A stretch of DNA of 63,349 nt from an uncultured Acidimicrobiales bacterium. Its GTDB lineage: Bacteria > Actinomycetota > Acidimicrobiia > Acidimicrobiales > SZUA-35. The notes under the pieces are model-generated. The model saw only the letters and a program-made list of their open reading frames with translations. It did no database searches and had not been told where the DNA came from. The DNA is taken from assembly GCA_937976305.1 (NCBI GenBank), contig CALJSB010000147.1, forward strand, positions 1 to 63,349, in the 5' to 3' direction. Positions 50,139 through 58,853 of the stretch are shown here, piece by piece (within the stretch, counting starts at the first letter, position 1; every line of letters starts with the position of its first letter). The position numbers were made by a program, and so were the translations under genes.

Positions 50139-51067
50139 TGAGCGAGCGACTCCATCATCTCGAGGTAGTGGTTTTGCAGCGCCTCGACCATCGGCCCTCT
50201 TCCCCCATTGCCGATCACGCGGCCGTCGATCTCTCCCACCGGTGCGATGCCGGCGAAAGTCCCGGTGACAAACGCCTCGGACGCTCCGTAGACCTCTGTG
50301 AGGCTGAAGTTCTTCTCATGAGCCGTGATCCCGTGCTGCTCACAGAGCCGCAGCACGTTGCGTCGGGTGATGCCGGGCATGCAGTAATCACCGGTGGAGG
50401 TCCAGACCTCCGATGGTCCGTCCGGGCCATCGGGTTGGCGAACGATGAAGAAGTGCGTCGAGTTGCAGGTTGCGACAAAGCCTTGCGGATCGAGCATCAA
50501 CGCCTCGTCGGCACCGGCCTTTGCCGCCTGGATACACGCCGAAATGCAGTTGAGCTTCGAATGCGAGTTCCACTTCGGGTCCTGCACGTCTGGACGACCT
50601 CGGCGCACATGCACCGTGAACAGCGAAAGCCCCTGGGTGAGGGTTGCCGGCTTCGGCATCTTGTATTCGGGCAGGATCACGATCGTCGGCGGCGTGATCG
50701 TGAACCGAGGGTCTTGGTACGGCGTCAGCTTCATGCCTCTCGTGATCATCAAGCGGATGTGCACGTCGTTCGTCATCTCGTTGGCGGCGAGCGTCTCTTC
50801 GATCAGTGCGATCAGCTCGTCCGGGGTCTTGCCGATGTCCATGTCGATGGCCTTGGCGCCTTCGTAGAGCCGCCGCATGTGATCGTCGACGAAGGCGAGG
50901 TGACCGTTGTGCACGCGAATGCCCTCCCAAACACCGTCGCCGAGCATGAAGCCAGAGTCGAGCACGGACACCATGGCCCGCTCTCGGGGTACGAGTTCAC
51001 CGTTGACGTGAATGAGAACGTTTTCGTTGCGCGGGTCTTCGTCGTGATCGTGTGTGCCGTGAGCCAT
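50135..51067 (-). CDS. Class IV aminotransferase
   Basis: A 310-residue fold-type IV PLP aminotransferase of the branched-chain/D-amino acid group. It shows MVSVLDSGFMLGDGVWEGIR, the PLP lysine in WNSHSKLNCISACIQAAKAG, EALMLDPQGFVATCNSTHFF and SEAFVTGTFAGIAPVGEIDG. The common EGS/T loop reads ATCNST, so substrate preference may differ from BCAT. The N-terminus is His/Asp-rich (MAHGTHDHDEDPRNEN). First gene of the coupled aminotransferase-sulfotransferase-dehydratase-NamZ operon. Confidence 0.9.
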   Translation of the reverse strand: MAHGTHDHDEDPRNENVLIHVNGELVPRERAMVSVLDSGFMLGDGVWEGIRVHNGHLAFVDDHMRRLYEGAKAIDMDIGKTPDELIALIEETLAANEMTNDVHIRLMITRGMKLTPYQDPRFTITPPTIVILPEYKMPKPATLTQGLSLFTVHVRRGRPDVQDPKWNSHSKLNCISACIQAAKAGADEALMLDPQGFVATCNSTHFFIVRQPDGPDGPSEVWTSTGDYCMPGITRRNVLRLCEQHGITAHEKNFSLTEVYGASEAFVTGTFAGIAPVGEIDGRVIGNGGRGPMVEALQNHYLEMMESLAQ

Positions 51068-51121
51068 CCGGCGATCGTAGGTCCGAGGCAGCCGATTCAG
51101 CGGCAGGGTCAGGCCCAGCCG

Positions 51122-51973
51122 TTAGAGGCAGCGAGTTTCGATGGAACCGATGCCGTCCACCGTGCACACCATCGTGTCGCCCGGCACCAAGAACTTGCCG
51201 TCTGGCGCACCGACCCCAGCCGGCGTACCGGTAAAGATCAGGTCGCCAGGGTGCAGCGTGGTAATCGACGACAGGTAGTTGACGAGATAGGGCACGTCGA
51301 AGATGAGATTCGACGTTCGATCGTCTTGACGCGTTTCGCCGTTGACCTCACACGACAGGGCAATGTCGTCGACGTTGTCGAACCCATCGGTGCTCACGAT
51401 CACCGGCCCGATCGGGCCGTAACCATCGCGTGACTTTCCGAGCGAAAAGTGTGGCGGCTTGGCTGCGAACTGCAGCTTGCGATCGGAGATGTCGTTGCCG
51501 ACGGTCAAGCCTGCAACGTGGCTCCAAGCGTCGTCTGTCGAGATCGACGTGCCACCGGTTCCGATGACAACGACGAGTTCGACCTCGTAGTCGGCGTGCT
51601 CGCTGTTGAGCGACACCTCGCTCATTGGCCCGGCAATGCTGGATGCGAACTTCGTAAACACAAGCGGGGCCGTGGGCAGTTCCATCCCACTTTCTTCCGC
51701 ATGCGGGCGGTAGTTCAGGCCAACCGCAAACACCGCACCAGGTTTTGGGACAGGTGGATCGAACGTGGCATCGGCGGCCAACACGTCGAGCCGGCCGGCA
51801 TCGTCACTGCCGGTTGCCAACCGGTCGGCAAGTGAACCGAGCTCGTTGTGGGCAGCAACGGCAGCGAGCGGGTCTGCCCCGATCGAACCGTGGCTGGCCT
51901 GTTCGACGTCATACAGCTGCTCCCCGACGACAAGCACCGCCCGATTGTCAATGGATCCGAGTCGAAACGGCAT
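51122..51973 (-). CDS. Fumarylacetoacetate hydrolase family protein
   Basis: A 283-residue FAH-fold enzyme. The metal-binding set is visible: FAVGLNYRPHAEES, the Glu-x-Glu in YEVELVVVIG, LTVGNDISDRKLQFAAK, DGYGPIGPVIV, and IFTGTPAGVGAP with the terminal signature. The family includes acylpyruvate hydrolases, oxaloacetate decarboxylases and ureidoglycolate lyases, so the substrate is open. ATG 51973 is preferred, with GAGAGG at a good distance; GTG 51976 is the alternative. It lies 54 bases upstream of the aminotransferase operon and may be part of it. Confidence 0.92.
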   Translation of the reverse strand: MPFRLGSIDNRAVLVVGEQLYDVEQASHGSIGADPLAAVAAHNELGSLADRLATGSDDAGRLDVLAADATFDPPVPKPGAVFAVGLNYRPHAEESGMELPTAPLVFTKFASSIAGPMSEVSLNSEHADYEVELVVVIGTGGTSISTDDAWSHVAGLTVGNDISDRKLQFAAKPPHFSLGKSRDGYGPIGPVIVSTDGFDNVDDIALSCEVNGETRQDDRTSNLIFDVPYLVNYLSSITTLHPGDLIFTGTPAGVGAPDGKFLVPGDTMVCTVDGIGSIETRCL

Positions 51974-52051
51974 CACACAATCCTCTCGTTGGTTCGCACA
52001 CTTGTAGACCGCACGTGGCGCCGAGCCAAATCCTCGCCATGATGGGCACCT

Positions 52052-53377
52052 GTGACCGCCCGGACATCCATCGGCGCTCCCGAGGCGGGAGATCTCTTCG
52101 CCGGCATCACCGTTGCCCTGGTCCTGCTCCCCCAGTCGCTGGCCTACGCAGAGATCGCCGGTGTACCCCCGGCCATCGGCTTGGCGGCTGCCGCCCTTCC
52201 GCCGCTCGTCGCTGCGTTCTTTGCCTCCTCGCCGTTTCTTCAGACCGGCCCGGTAGCGCTCACCTCGCTGCTGACCTTTGGCGCTCTCGAAACCATGGCG
52301 AGCGCCGGCTCGGCTGACTACATCGCGCTGGCAACACTCCTTGCCCTCGTCGTGGGCGTTGTGAGAATGACGCTCGGCCTCTTACGAGGCGGCATCCTCG
52401 CCTACGTCATGACCGACTCGACCGTGCTCGGGTTCACCAGCGCTGCGGCGATTCTGATCATCAGCTCACAAGTACCAACCATGTTCGGCACGACCCGGGG
52501 CGATCGGGGGGTTCTGGACGCGGCCTGGCAGACCCTGACCGACACCTCCGTCTGGTCGGCGACGAGTGCGGTCCTCGCCCTCCTCACGATCGTGATGGTC
52601 GTCGCGTCACCACGCATTCACCCGCTCTTCCCCGGCGTGCTCATCGTTGTGATCGGCAGCGTGGCCTGGAGCAGATTCATCGACTACGACGGCCAACTCA
52701 TCGGTGAACTGCCAGGCGGCTTCGTTTCGCTCTCGCTCGACTTGCCGTGGGACAGCGTCCGCTCGCTGATCTTGCCCGGCATCATCATCGCCGTCGTGGG
52801 CTACGCCGAACCAGCGTCGATTGCTCGCACGTTCGCCGCCGAAGAGAAGGTCCCGTGGAACAGCACAAAGGAGCTGTTCTCCCAAGGTGTCGCCAACATC
52901 GCTTCTGGTCTCGCCGGCGGCTTCCCCGTTGGCGGGTCGTTTTCTCGCTCGGCCCTCAACCATCTGGCTGGCGCCCGGTCGACCTGGGCTGGTGGCCTCA
53001 CCGGGCTCATCATCTTGCTCGTTCAGCCGCTCTCGCCTCTGCTGGAACCGCTGCCAAGATCAGTGTTGGGCGGCATCGTCTTTGCCTCGGTCTTCAAACT
53101 GGTCAAGATCAAGCGCATGGTTGATCTCGTGAGCGACGACCGTCTGCACTCGCTGGTCGCTTGGGGCACCTTTGTGGCAACGCTTGTCGCTTCGCCGCGG
53201 GTCGAGCGAGGTGTGCTGTTCGGTATCGCTCTTTCAATCTGTGCCTTCTCGTATCGGCACGTCCGCTACCGGGCGGTGCGTTCACCTGTCGACATCGCCA
53301 AGAGCGCGGTCGCTCACCTCCGGGCCGAGAACGTGCCCCAACCCGAGGCCGCAGGCGTCGGCCTCGACAACCTTTAA
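52052..53377 (+). CDS. SulP/SLC26 anion transporter without STAS domain
   Basis: A 441-residue membrane transporter. The N-terminal SLC26 signature GITVALVLLPQSLAYAEIAG is present, then SSPFLQTGPVALTSLLTFG and the helical core with PGIIIAVVGYAEPASIARTF and GGFPVGGSFSRSALNHLAGA. The protein ends soon after the last membrane helix (VERGVLFGIALSICAFSYRH) with a 40-residue tail; the cytosolic STAS domain of typical SulP proteins is missing. Substrates of this family are sulfate, bicarbonate or dicarboxylates. Starts at GTG 52052. The phosphatase gene begins 4 bases after its stop. Confidence 0.9.
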   Translation: MTARTSIGAPEAGDLFAGITVALVLLPQSLAYAEIAGVPPAIGLAAAALPPLVAAFFASSPFLQTGPVALTSLLTFGALETMASAGSADYIALATLLALVVGVVRMTLGLLRGGILAYVMTDSTVLGFTSAAAILIISSQVPTMFGTTRGDRGVLDAAWQTLTDTSVWSATSAVLALLTIVMVVASPRIHPLFPGVLIVVIGSVAWSRFIDYDGQLIGELPGGFVSLSLDLPWDSVRSLILPGIIIAVVGYAEPASIARTFAAEEKVPWNSTKELFSQGVANIASGLAGGFPVGGSFSRSALNHLAGARSTWAGGLTGLIILLVQPLSPLLEPLPRSVLGGIVFASVFKLVKIKRMVDLVSDDRLHSLVAWGTFVATLVASPRVERGVLFGIALSICAFSYRHVRYRAVRSPVDIAKSAVAHLRAENVPQPEAAGVGLDNL

Positions 53378-53381
53378 CACC

Positions 53382-54977
53382 GTGGCTCCACCCGCCGAAC
53401 CGATCGACCGACGTCACTTCTTGACCGTCCTTGCCGGATTGTTCGCCGCTGGTTGCACCGGCGACGTCGCGACCTCAGAAGACACTGACTCCACCACGAC
53501 CGTTGAGGCCACCACGACCGAGCGACCCTCGGCCACAGTCCCGAGCACGGCTTCGGAGACCGACGACACCGTCGACACTTCCGACGTCGTCGGCGTCGAA
53601 CCGCTGGAAGCTCCGGCGCTGGCGATCGATGCCGACCCGTTCGTGCTCGGCGTGGCGTCGGGCGATCCCGACGACACCTCGGTGGTGCTGTGGACCCGCT
53701 TGATCAACGACGATCTGCCCGAGTCGGTCGAGCTCGTTTGGGAGGCCGCCCTCGACGCCGAGTTCGAGACCCTCACCGCCACGGCAATCGTCACTGCGGC
53801 GGCGTCGGAGGCCCACACCATTCGGGTCGTTGTCGATCGCCACCCATCAACGCCGGTGTTGCACTACCGATTCCGAGCCGGCGACTTCCGCTCGGCTCCC
53901 GGCCGGACAACCACAGTGCCGAGTGCCGACGACGCCCCGACCACTGCGTCGCCTTCCGTGTCGTTGGCCGTCAGCTCGTGTCAGCTTCTCGAGACCGGCC
54001 ACTTCGCATCTCATCGCGACATCGCAGAGTCCGACGTTGACCTCGTGGTCTGGCTTGGCGACTACATCTACGAGGGCGGAGGGTCGAGCACGCTTGCCGG
54101 GCGCACGCATGAACCGCCATCGGTCGACGATCTCGACGGCTACCGGGCGAGGTACGCCCAATACCGGAGCGATCCCCACCTGCAAGCCGCCCATGCCGCG
54201 CACCCCTGGATGGTGTTGTGGGACGATCACGAAGTCGTCAACGACTACGACGCCGACGTCGATCCACAGCGGCGGCTCGCCGCGTACCAGGCGTGGTGGG
54301 AACACATGCCAACCAGGCTGCCGGCGCCGTCGCTCGCCGGCCTCGCTGTGCACCGGAGCCTGCAACTCGGGAATCTGGGGTCGATCGTGGGCCTCGATGT
54401 TCGTCAATACGCGTCGTCGAACGGACTCCTTGGCGACGACCAGTGGGCCTGGCTCGAGGACGAACTGCGCCGAGACGCCAACTCGAGCCCTTGGACAATC
54501 GTGGCCTCACCAGTGCTCGTCAGCGGGCTCATCACCTCACTCGACGCCGCTGCCGAACCGCTTTTGCCCTATACCTTCGACGGAGCGCCGGGCGAGCGCG
54601 CTCGCCTCGCCGAACTCCTCCAAGCCACCAACGCGATTGTTGTCTCCGGCGACCTCCATACCGGCATGGTGCTCGATGTGCGGCCGGACCCCCGAGGATC
54701 ACAGAGAACAACGGTCGGAGCTGAGTTCATGGCACCCGCAACGAGTTCGGCCTTTCCCGAAGCCTTTGCCGACAACGTTGGCCTGCTGCCACTCGCCAAT
54801 CCTCAGATGCGGGATGTCGACACCACCAACGGCTGGCTCCGCGTCGACATCACCGCGAGCGACGTCACCGCGACGTTTCGACACGTGGCCGATGTTCGAT
54901 CTCCTGAGTCGCCCGTCTCCGACGGAGCACGTTGGATCGTTCGGCCCGGGTCGCCGAGCGCCGAGCGGTTGGCGTAA
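53382..54977 (+). CDS. PhoD-type alkaline phosphatase/phosphodiesterase, Tat lipoprotein
   Basis: A 531-residue exported metallophosphatase. The N-terminus has a twin-arginine signal ending in a lipobox: IDRRHFLTVLAGLFAAGC. A Thr/Glu linker of about 60 residues follows, then the PhoD N-terminal sandwich (FVLGVASGDPDDTSVVLWTR) and catalytic domain: VVWLGDYIYEGGG, MVLWDDHEVVNDYDAD, LDVRQYASSNGLL and VVSGDLHTGMVLDV carry the metal ligands. It likely scavenges phosphate from esters outside the cell. GTG 53382, four bases after the SulP stop, is chosen because the Tat signal starts there; the frame is open 70 codons upstream. Confidence 0.92.
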   Translation: MAPPAEPIDRRHFLTVLAGLFAAGCTGDVATSEDTDSTTTVEATTTERPSATVPSTASETDDTVDTSDVVGVEPLEAPALAIDADPFVLGVASGDPDDTSVVLWTRLINDDLPESVELVWEAALDAEFETLTATAIVTAAASEAHTIRVVVDRHPSTPVLHYRFRAGDFRSAPGRTTTVPSADDAPTTASPSVSLAVSSCQLLETGHFASHRDIAESDVDLVVWLGDYIYEGGGSSTLAGRTHEPPSVDDLDGYRARYAQYRSDPHLQAAHAAHPWMVLWDDHEVVNDYDADVDPQRRLAAYQAWWEHMPTRLPAPSLAGLAVHRSLQLGNLGSIVGLDVRQYASSNGLLGDDQWAWLEDELRRDANSSPWTIVASPVLVSGLITSLDAAAEPLLPYTFDGAPGERARLAELLQATNAIVVSGDLHTGMVLDVRPDPRGSQRTTVGAEFMAPATSSAFPEAFADNVGLLPLANPQMRDVDTTNGWLRVDITASDVTATFRHVADVRSPESPVSDGARWIVRPGSPSAERLA

Positions 54978-54981
54978 CCGG

Positions 54982-56484
54982 CTATCGCCGTACGGTCGGG
55001 TCGGTCTGCAAGGCCCGGCTTCGCACGGTGAAGACACTGTCGCCGGCCAACACACCGCCCCGGGCAAAGAGTCGCCCGAACTGCCAGTTCGACAAACCCA
55101 GTTCGGGACGGTTCATGGCGTACTGCCCGTCGACCCAGCGGGTGAAACCATTGCCAACAAACGGAGCGTCGACCGTGGCCCAGAACTGATCCTGTTCGGC
55201 TTCGCTCTCCGACAACAGCGAGGCGGCAAAGCGGGGCGACTGCTCGTTGAAGGCATCGACGGCCTCCTGCATTGACTCGACGACCACCAGCGTGATCTCA
55301 GGCGAAGTTTCCCACTCCCATTCGTGGCCGAGCTGGGCGGCCTCAATCGGCTCGGCCTTTGGCTCGATGACGTCACCCTCAGCCCGACCGATGGGCACCG
55401 ACGTGTCGAACCACTCGTTCGGGACGTACTCGGCTGCGTCGCCAACGACATGCAACTTTGCGTTGGTGCCGAGCCGAGCGGACGCCGCCTCGAGGCCAGC
55501 AAGCAATCGCGGCACGAGGATCGGGGCGGCCGAGGCCGTGATGGCGCACGTATTCAGGGTGTTGCACACCTTTCGGTCGAGCGAAGCCTCCACGACTGCC
55601 TGCAACCGGTCGGGGTCTGCTGCGTCTGTGGCAACGATCCACGCTCCGCCAGTTCCGTGAAGACTCACGGGCACACCCGCTTGGCGGGCGACAGCACCGA
55701 GTTGGGCGACCGCAGGGCCACTCCCCCGGGCGACAGCGAGCGACAGCCGCTCGTCGCTGAACATGGCGTGGCCGGCTGATCGGGCAGCCGAATCAACCAG
55801 CACGGCCGACCCGGCTGGCAATCCGGCTTCGTCGAGCGCCGGATCGAGCGCATGTTCGACGATCGCCCGTGCCGTGCCGAGCGCATCTGAACCGATGCGG
55901 AACACAACCGTATTGCCACTGCGCAGCACCCCGCAGGCATCGGCAAACACATTTGGTCGCCCTTCGAAAACAAAGCCGACGACGCCCAGCCCGGCCATCC
56001 GTTGTTCGAGCGTCCAGCCCTCATGAGCGATCGATTCGATCACTGCATCGCGCGATGACGATGCTGCTGCCCAACCACGCAGGCCGTCGATCATGTCGGC
56101 TCGCATCGTGTCCGAGAGAATCAAGCGGGTTGTCGAGCGCTCACGCTGTTGCGCCGAGGCAACGTCGGCGCCATTCGCCTCGAGAATCGGAGCGAATGTC
56201 GTGTCGTCTGCCAGTCGATCAGCGAAGCGTTCGAAGAACGCTGAGATGGCATCGTCTGCCACGGCCCCCAGCTGAAGAAACGCCTCGTGGGCCCGCCCGA
56301 CCGCGCCGGTCGCTGTCGTCCACTCCTGCTGCTGGATGTGAAGCAAGTCGCCCGTGTCGTTGACAACGACGAGACGATCACCAGGCGCAAATGACTCGGC
56401 CAACGCTGGCGAGACCTGTGTCGTCTGGTTTCCCCCGAACACAATGACTTGGCCTGCGGTGAGTGATGTGAGCTCGGCAACCAT
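54982..56484 (-). CDS. ProA-like aldehyde dehydrogenase with N-terminal extension
   Basis: A 500-residue ALDH-fold protein closest to glutamate-5-semialdehyde dehydrogenase (ProA). Similarity covers about residues 75-500: SSRDAVIESIAHEGWTLEQR, GVVGFVFEGRPNVFADACGV, LRSGNTVVFRIGSDALGTAR, LHGTGGAWIVATDAADPDRL and the catalytic cysteine in LDRKVCNTLNTCAI. The first about 70 residues (AELTSLTAGQVIVFGGNQTT onward) have no counterpart in ProA and look like a small beta domain. There is no proB neighbour, so a role in proline synthesis is not assured. ATG 56484 is used, with a CATACT box 7 bases before it. Confidence 0.85.
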   Translation of the reverse strand: MVAELTSLTAGQVIVFGGNQTTQVSPALAESFAPGDRLVVVNDTGDLLHIQQQEWTTATGAVGRAHEAFLQLGAVADDAISAFFERFADRLADDTTFAPILEANGADVASAQQRERSTTRLILSDTMRADMIDGLRGWAAASSSRDAVIESIAHEGWTLEQRMAGLGVVGFVFEGRPNVFADACGVLRSGNTVVFRIGSDALGTARAIVEHALDPALDEAGLPAGSAVLVDSAARSAGHAMFSDERLSLAVARGSGPAVAQLGAVARQAGVPVSLHGTGGAWIVATDAADPDRLQAVVEASLDRKVCNTLNTCAITASAAPILVPRLLAGLEAASARLGTNAKLHVVGDAAEYVPNEWFDTSVPIGRAEGDVIEPKAEPIEAAQLGHEWEWETSPEITLVVVESMQEAVDAFNEQSPRFAASLLSESEAEQDQFWATVDAPFVGNGFTRWVDGQYAMNRPELGLSNWQFGRLFARGGVLAGDSVFTVRSRALQTDPTVRR

Positions 56485-56592
56485 GTCACGAAGTATGGGG
56501 CCGGATTCGCGTGCTTGAAAACGGACGAACCCGGCCCGCACCTATGTGCGAACCGGGCCCGTACTGGTCACTCCCCAGATTTTGAACCGGTA

Positions 56593-58680
56593 CTAGTTGG
56601 TGCCGGTCTTGGCTTTGAACTCGTCGGACTGCGAGAAGAACAGCATGACCTGTCCTCGAGTTCGGTTGCCGTTGTCGATTTCACCGAGCCAGAAGTTGAA
56701 GCCGCCTGGTTCAGCTGGACGCTCGAGGATGTTGCGGTAGATGAGCTCGACGAACTCTCGGTTGGTGAGCGTTCCGTATCGGATGTTGAACTCGTCCGAG
56801 GTTGCGAAGAACTCGGAGATTTCATCGAGGTTCATGGTTCCGTCCGAGAACGTGGTGAGCCAGAAGTTGAAACCACCCTGGTCTGGGTACCGCAGGAAGT
56901 ACGAGCAGTACAGGCGGTAGACCGAGGCGTTCGTCGGGTTCGACGTGTCGAAGGCTGGGTTCACGGGAGCCCGGCGACAGTTCGTGAACTGTGGATCGGG
57001 ATCGGGGTCGGGATCGGGATCGTCACCAACGTCAGGCGCCGAGTTGAGCGCATTCAGATTGGTGGTCGTGCCCTGGCCCTGCACCAGGCTGATTCGCTGA
57101 TTCACATTGTTGACGTCAAAGGACTCAACCAGGCCGTTTGGCCACGTCACGATGACCGGAGCCAGTTCGCTGTCACCAGCGAGCCCGTAGTGGAGGGTCG
57201 TTGCGTCTGAGGCCTTGTGGAAGGCGTGACCGACCTGACGAACCTGCCAGCCCTGCGTGGATGAACCGACGTACATGGCGGCGCCGACGGCGTCGTTGTT
57301 GTCGATCGTTCCGACGAGGTCCACCTGGAGCCAGTTGTTCGACGAGCCCCGGTTCACCAGAAGCTTGTCTGCCTCCTGCGCAGCCTCGAAGCCGTTACCG
57401 AGGTAAATGTCGAGCGAGCCGTCGCCATTGGCATCGAGGACCGCGGCGTTCTCAGCGTCGGTCGCACCAGCGTTTGGCACGAGACCGGCCTGGCCAATCG
57501 AGAAGTTGCCAGCACCGTCGTTGATCAAGATGATGTTGGCTCGGAACTGCGCTGTCTCGGAGCATCCGAGGAACACATCGAGGTCGCCATCGTTGTCGTA
57601 GTCGCCAGCAGCGCCAACAGCGCAGTCGTCGGTGGCGTTGCTGTTCGGTAGGCCAGCCCTGATCGACGGGGTGCCGTTCGCACTGAGGTCGTAATACATG
57701 AGGTCACGAGGGACGACTCCTGCATTGGCATCGTTTCGGCCACGATCGTCACGGACGATCAGCAGCTCGGGGAGCAGATCGCCGTCGAAGTCTCCGAGAA
57801 CCCAGTCGCGTGCCTTGTCGGCGACAACTGATGGAGGCTGCGGATTGAACAACGAGATGGCCGTGCTCTGGGCCGGCGTTGCTGCCACGACCTGGCGAGG
57901 GAATCCGAGAGAGTTGAGCGCCAACAGCGTCGACTCTGTGCCCGGCCCGAAGTTGCTCACGGTGCCCAGGTTGAGGAAGTTCTCGAGGATGTCGTCGGCG
58001 TTGCCGATCGGGTTGAACTTCGACGGGTTCGTGTCGGTGTCGCTCTTGGTGTTGTCGTTGAGCAGCACGGTGTTGCGACCGAGCAGCCAATCGTTCTGTG
58101 GCGTCGACAGATCGTCGTCACGCACAAGCCCGGTGATCAGAATGTCGAGGTCACCGTCGAGGTCGACGTCGAAGGGTGCGCCCTGGCGGCCACGGCTGAA
58201 GCCGTAGCCGGTGCCGTTGTCGGCGCGATAGGTGTAGGTGTCGTCACCGTTGTTCTCGAAGTAGCGATTGAGGCCGCTGCCGTCTCGTCTTGGGTCGCCG
58301 ACGAACTCGATGAAGTCTTGGTCGCCATCGTTGTCGAAGTCGCCGACGCTGATGCCGTGGCTGTCAGCGTTGCCGCCAACGCCTCGCAGGGCCGTGCCCT
58401 GGTTGGTCTCGGCGTAGTTTTGGCTCGGACGGCCGATGTCTTGCCAGATGCCCGTGGCAAACGCGTGGTTGTTCGAGACGACGTCATAGGCGCCGTCATC
58501 ATTGCGGATGACGCCGATACCCCACGTCGGTCGGTAGACGGGCTCGCCGTCAACCACTCGAGGAACGAGGTTCCTTGCTTCGAACCCGCCCCATGTCTGT
58601 TGCGCTTCTGTTGGTGCCGGCACTGCAAGAAATGCCGTTGCGGCAACAGCAAGCGCGCTGCCAATCGCTCTGATTCGCAA
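56593..58680 (-). CDS. Secreted FG-GAP/VCBS-repeat protein with UnbV and DUF4214 domains
   Basis: A 695-residue exported protein. After a signal peptide (GSALAVAATAFLAVPAPTEA) come at least four calcium-type FG-GAP/VCBS repeats: GDFDNDGDQDF, DVDLDGDLDI, GDYDNDGDLDVF, DANGDGSLDIY. Around residues 450-545 is an ASPIC/UnbV domain (NNWLQVDLVGTIDNNDAVGA, VIVTWPNGLVESFDV). A (DP)n linker encoded by a hexamer repeat leads to a DUF4214 module (TNCRRAPVNPAFDTSN to SQSDEFKAKTGTN) shared with the metalloprotease at 15112. Start is TTG 58680, with GGAGGAG six bases upstream. Probably a surface adhesin-like or matrix protein. Confidence 0.9.
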   Translation of the reverse strand: MRIRAIGSALAVAATAFLAVPAPTEAQQTWGGFEARNLVPRVVDGEPVYRPTWGIGVIRNDDGAYDVVSNNHAFATGIWQDIGRPSQNYAETNQGTALRGVGGNADSHGISVGDFDNDGDQDFIEFVGDPRRDGSGLNRYFENNGDDTYTYRADNGTGYGFSRGRQGAPFDVDLDGDLDILITGLVRDDDLSTPQNDWLLGRNTVLLNDNTKSDTDTNPSKFNPIGNADDILENFLNLGTVSNFGPGTESTLLALNSLGFPRQVVAATPAQSTAISLFNPQPPSVVADKARDWVLGDFDGDLLPELLIVRDDRGRNDANAGVVPRDLMYYDLSANGTPSIRAGLPNSNATDDCAVGAAGDYDNDGDLDVFLGCSETAQFRANIILINDGAGNFSIGQAGLVPNAGATDAENAAVLDANGDGSLDIYLGNGFEAAQEADKLLVNRGSSNNWLQVDLVGTIDNNDAVGAAMYVGSSTQGWQVRQVGHAFHKASDATTLHYGLAGDSELAPVIVTWPNGLVESFDVNNVNQRISLVQGQGTTTNLNALNSAPDVGDDPDPDPDPDPQFTNCRRAPVNPAFDTSNPTNASVYRLYCSYFLRYPDQGGFNFWLTTFSDGTMNLDEISEFFATSDEFNIRYGTLTNREFVELIYRNILERPAEPGGFNFWLGEIDNGNRTRGQVMLFFSQSDEFKAKTGTN
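56995..57026. repeat. Hexamer repeat encoding the (DP)n linker
   Basis: Five near-identical copies of GGATCG (one GGGTCG) encode alternating Asp-Pro between the UnbV and DUF4214 domains. It is a rigid extended spacer and a possible slippage site. Confidence 0.8.
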
Positions 58681-58686
58681 AATGAT

Positions 58687-58693
58687 CTCCTCC
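58687..58693 (-). promoter_or_regulatory. Shine-Dalgarno GGAGGAG deciding a TTG start
   Basis: GGAGGAG lies six bases before TTG 58680 on the minus strand. It supports TTG as the genuine start of the FG-GAP protein. Confidence 0.65.
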
Positions 58694-58837
58694 GCCCCAC
58701 GAAAAGGTGCCTGCTCAACCTAATTCGGTTGACCACTCCCTGATGTAGGCAAATCACTGTGCGTAGTTGAGCAACCCGCCCCACCACGCTCCAGGGGCCT
58801 GCCCCGCAGGGGCTGGTTTCTGGAATTTCGCCGCGGG

Positions 58838-58850
58838 CTCCGGCGGAGCA
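58838..58850 (-). terminator. Hairpin after the ammonium transporter gene
   Basis: GCTCC-GCC-GGAGC forms a stable 5-base-pair stem a few bases after the amt stop; a second hairpin GCCCC-TGC-GGGGC lies at 58802-58814. Neither is followed by a T-run, so they may be rho-dependent or imperfect terminators. Confidence 0.35.
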
Positions 58851-58853
58851 GCT

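Noticed and set aside
49709..51433. 574-codon plus-strand open frame
   Set aside because: Antisense shadow of the sulfotransferase, class IV aminotransferase and part of the FAH gene; rich in Arg/His/Gly with no domain.
53830..55275. 481-codon plus-strand frame overlapping the phosphatase
   Set aside because: Runs in another phase of the PhoD-type gene, Pro/Arg/Ser-rich with no domain structure.
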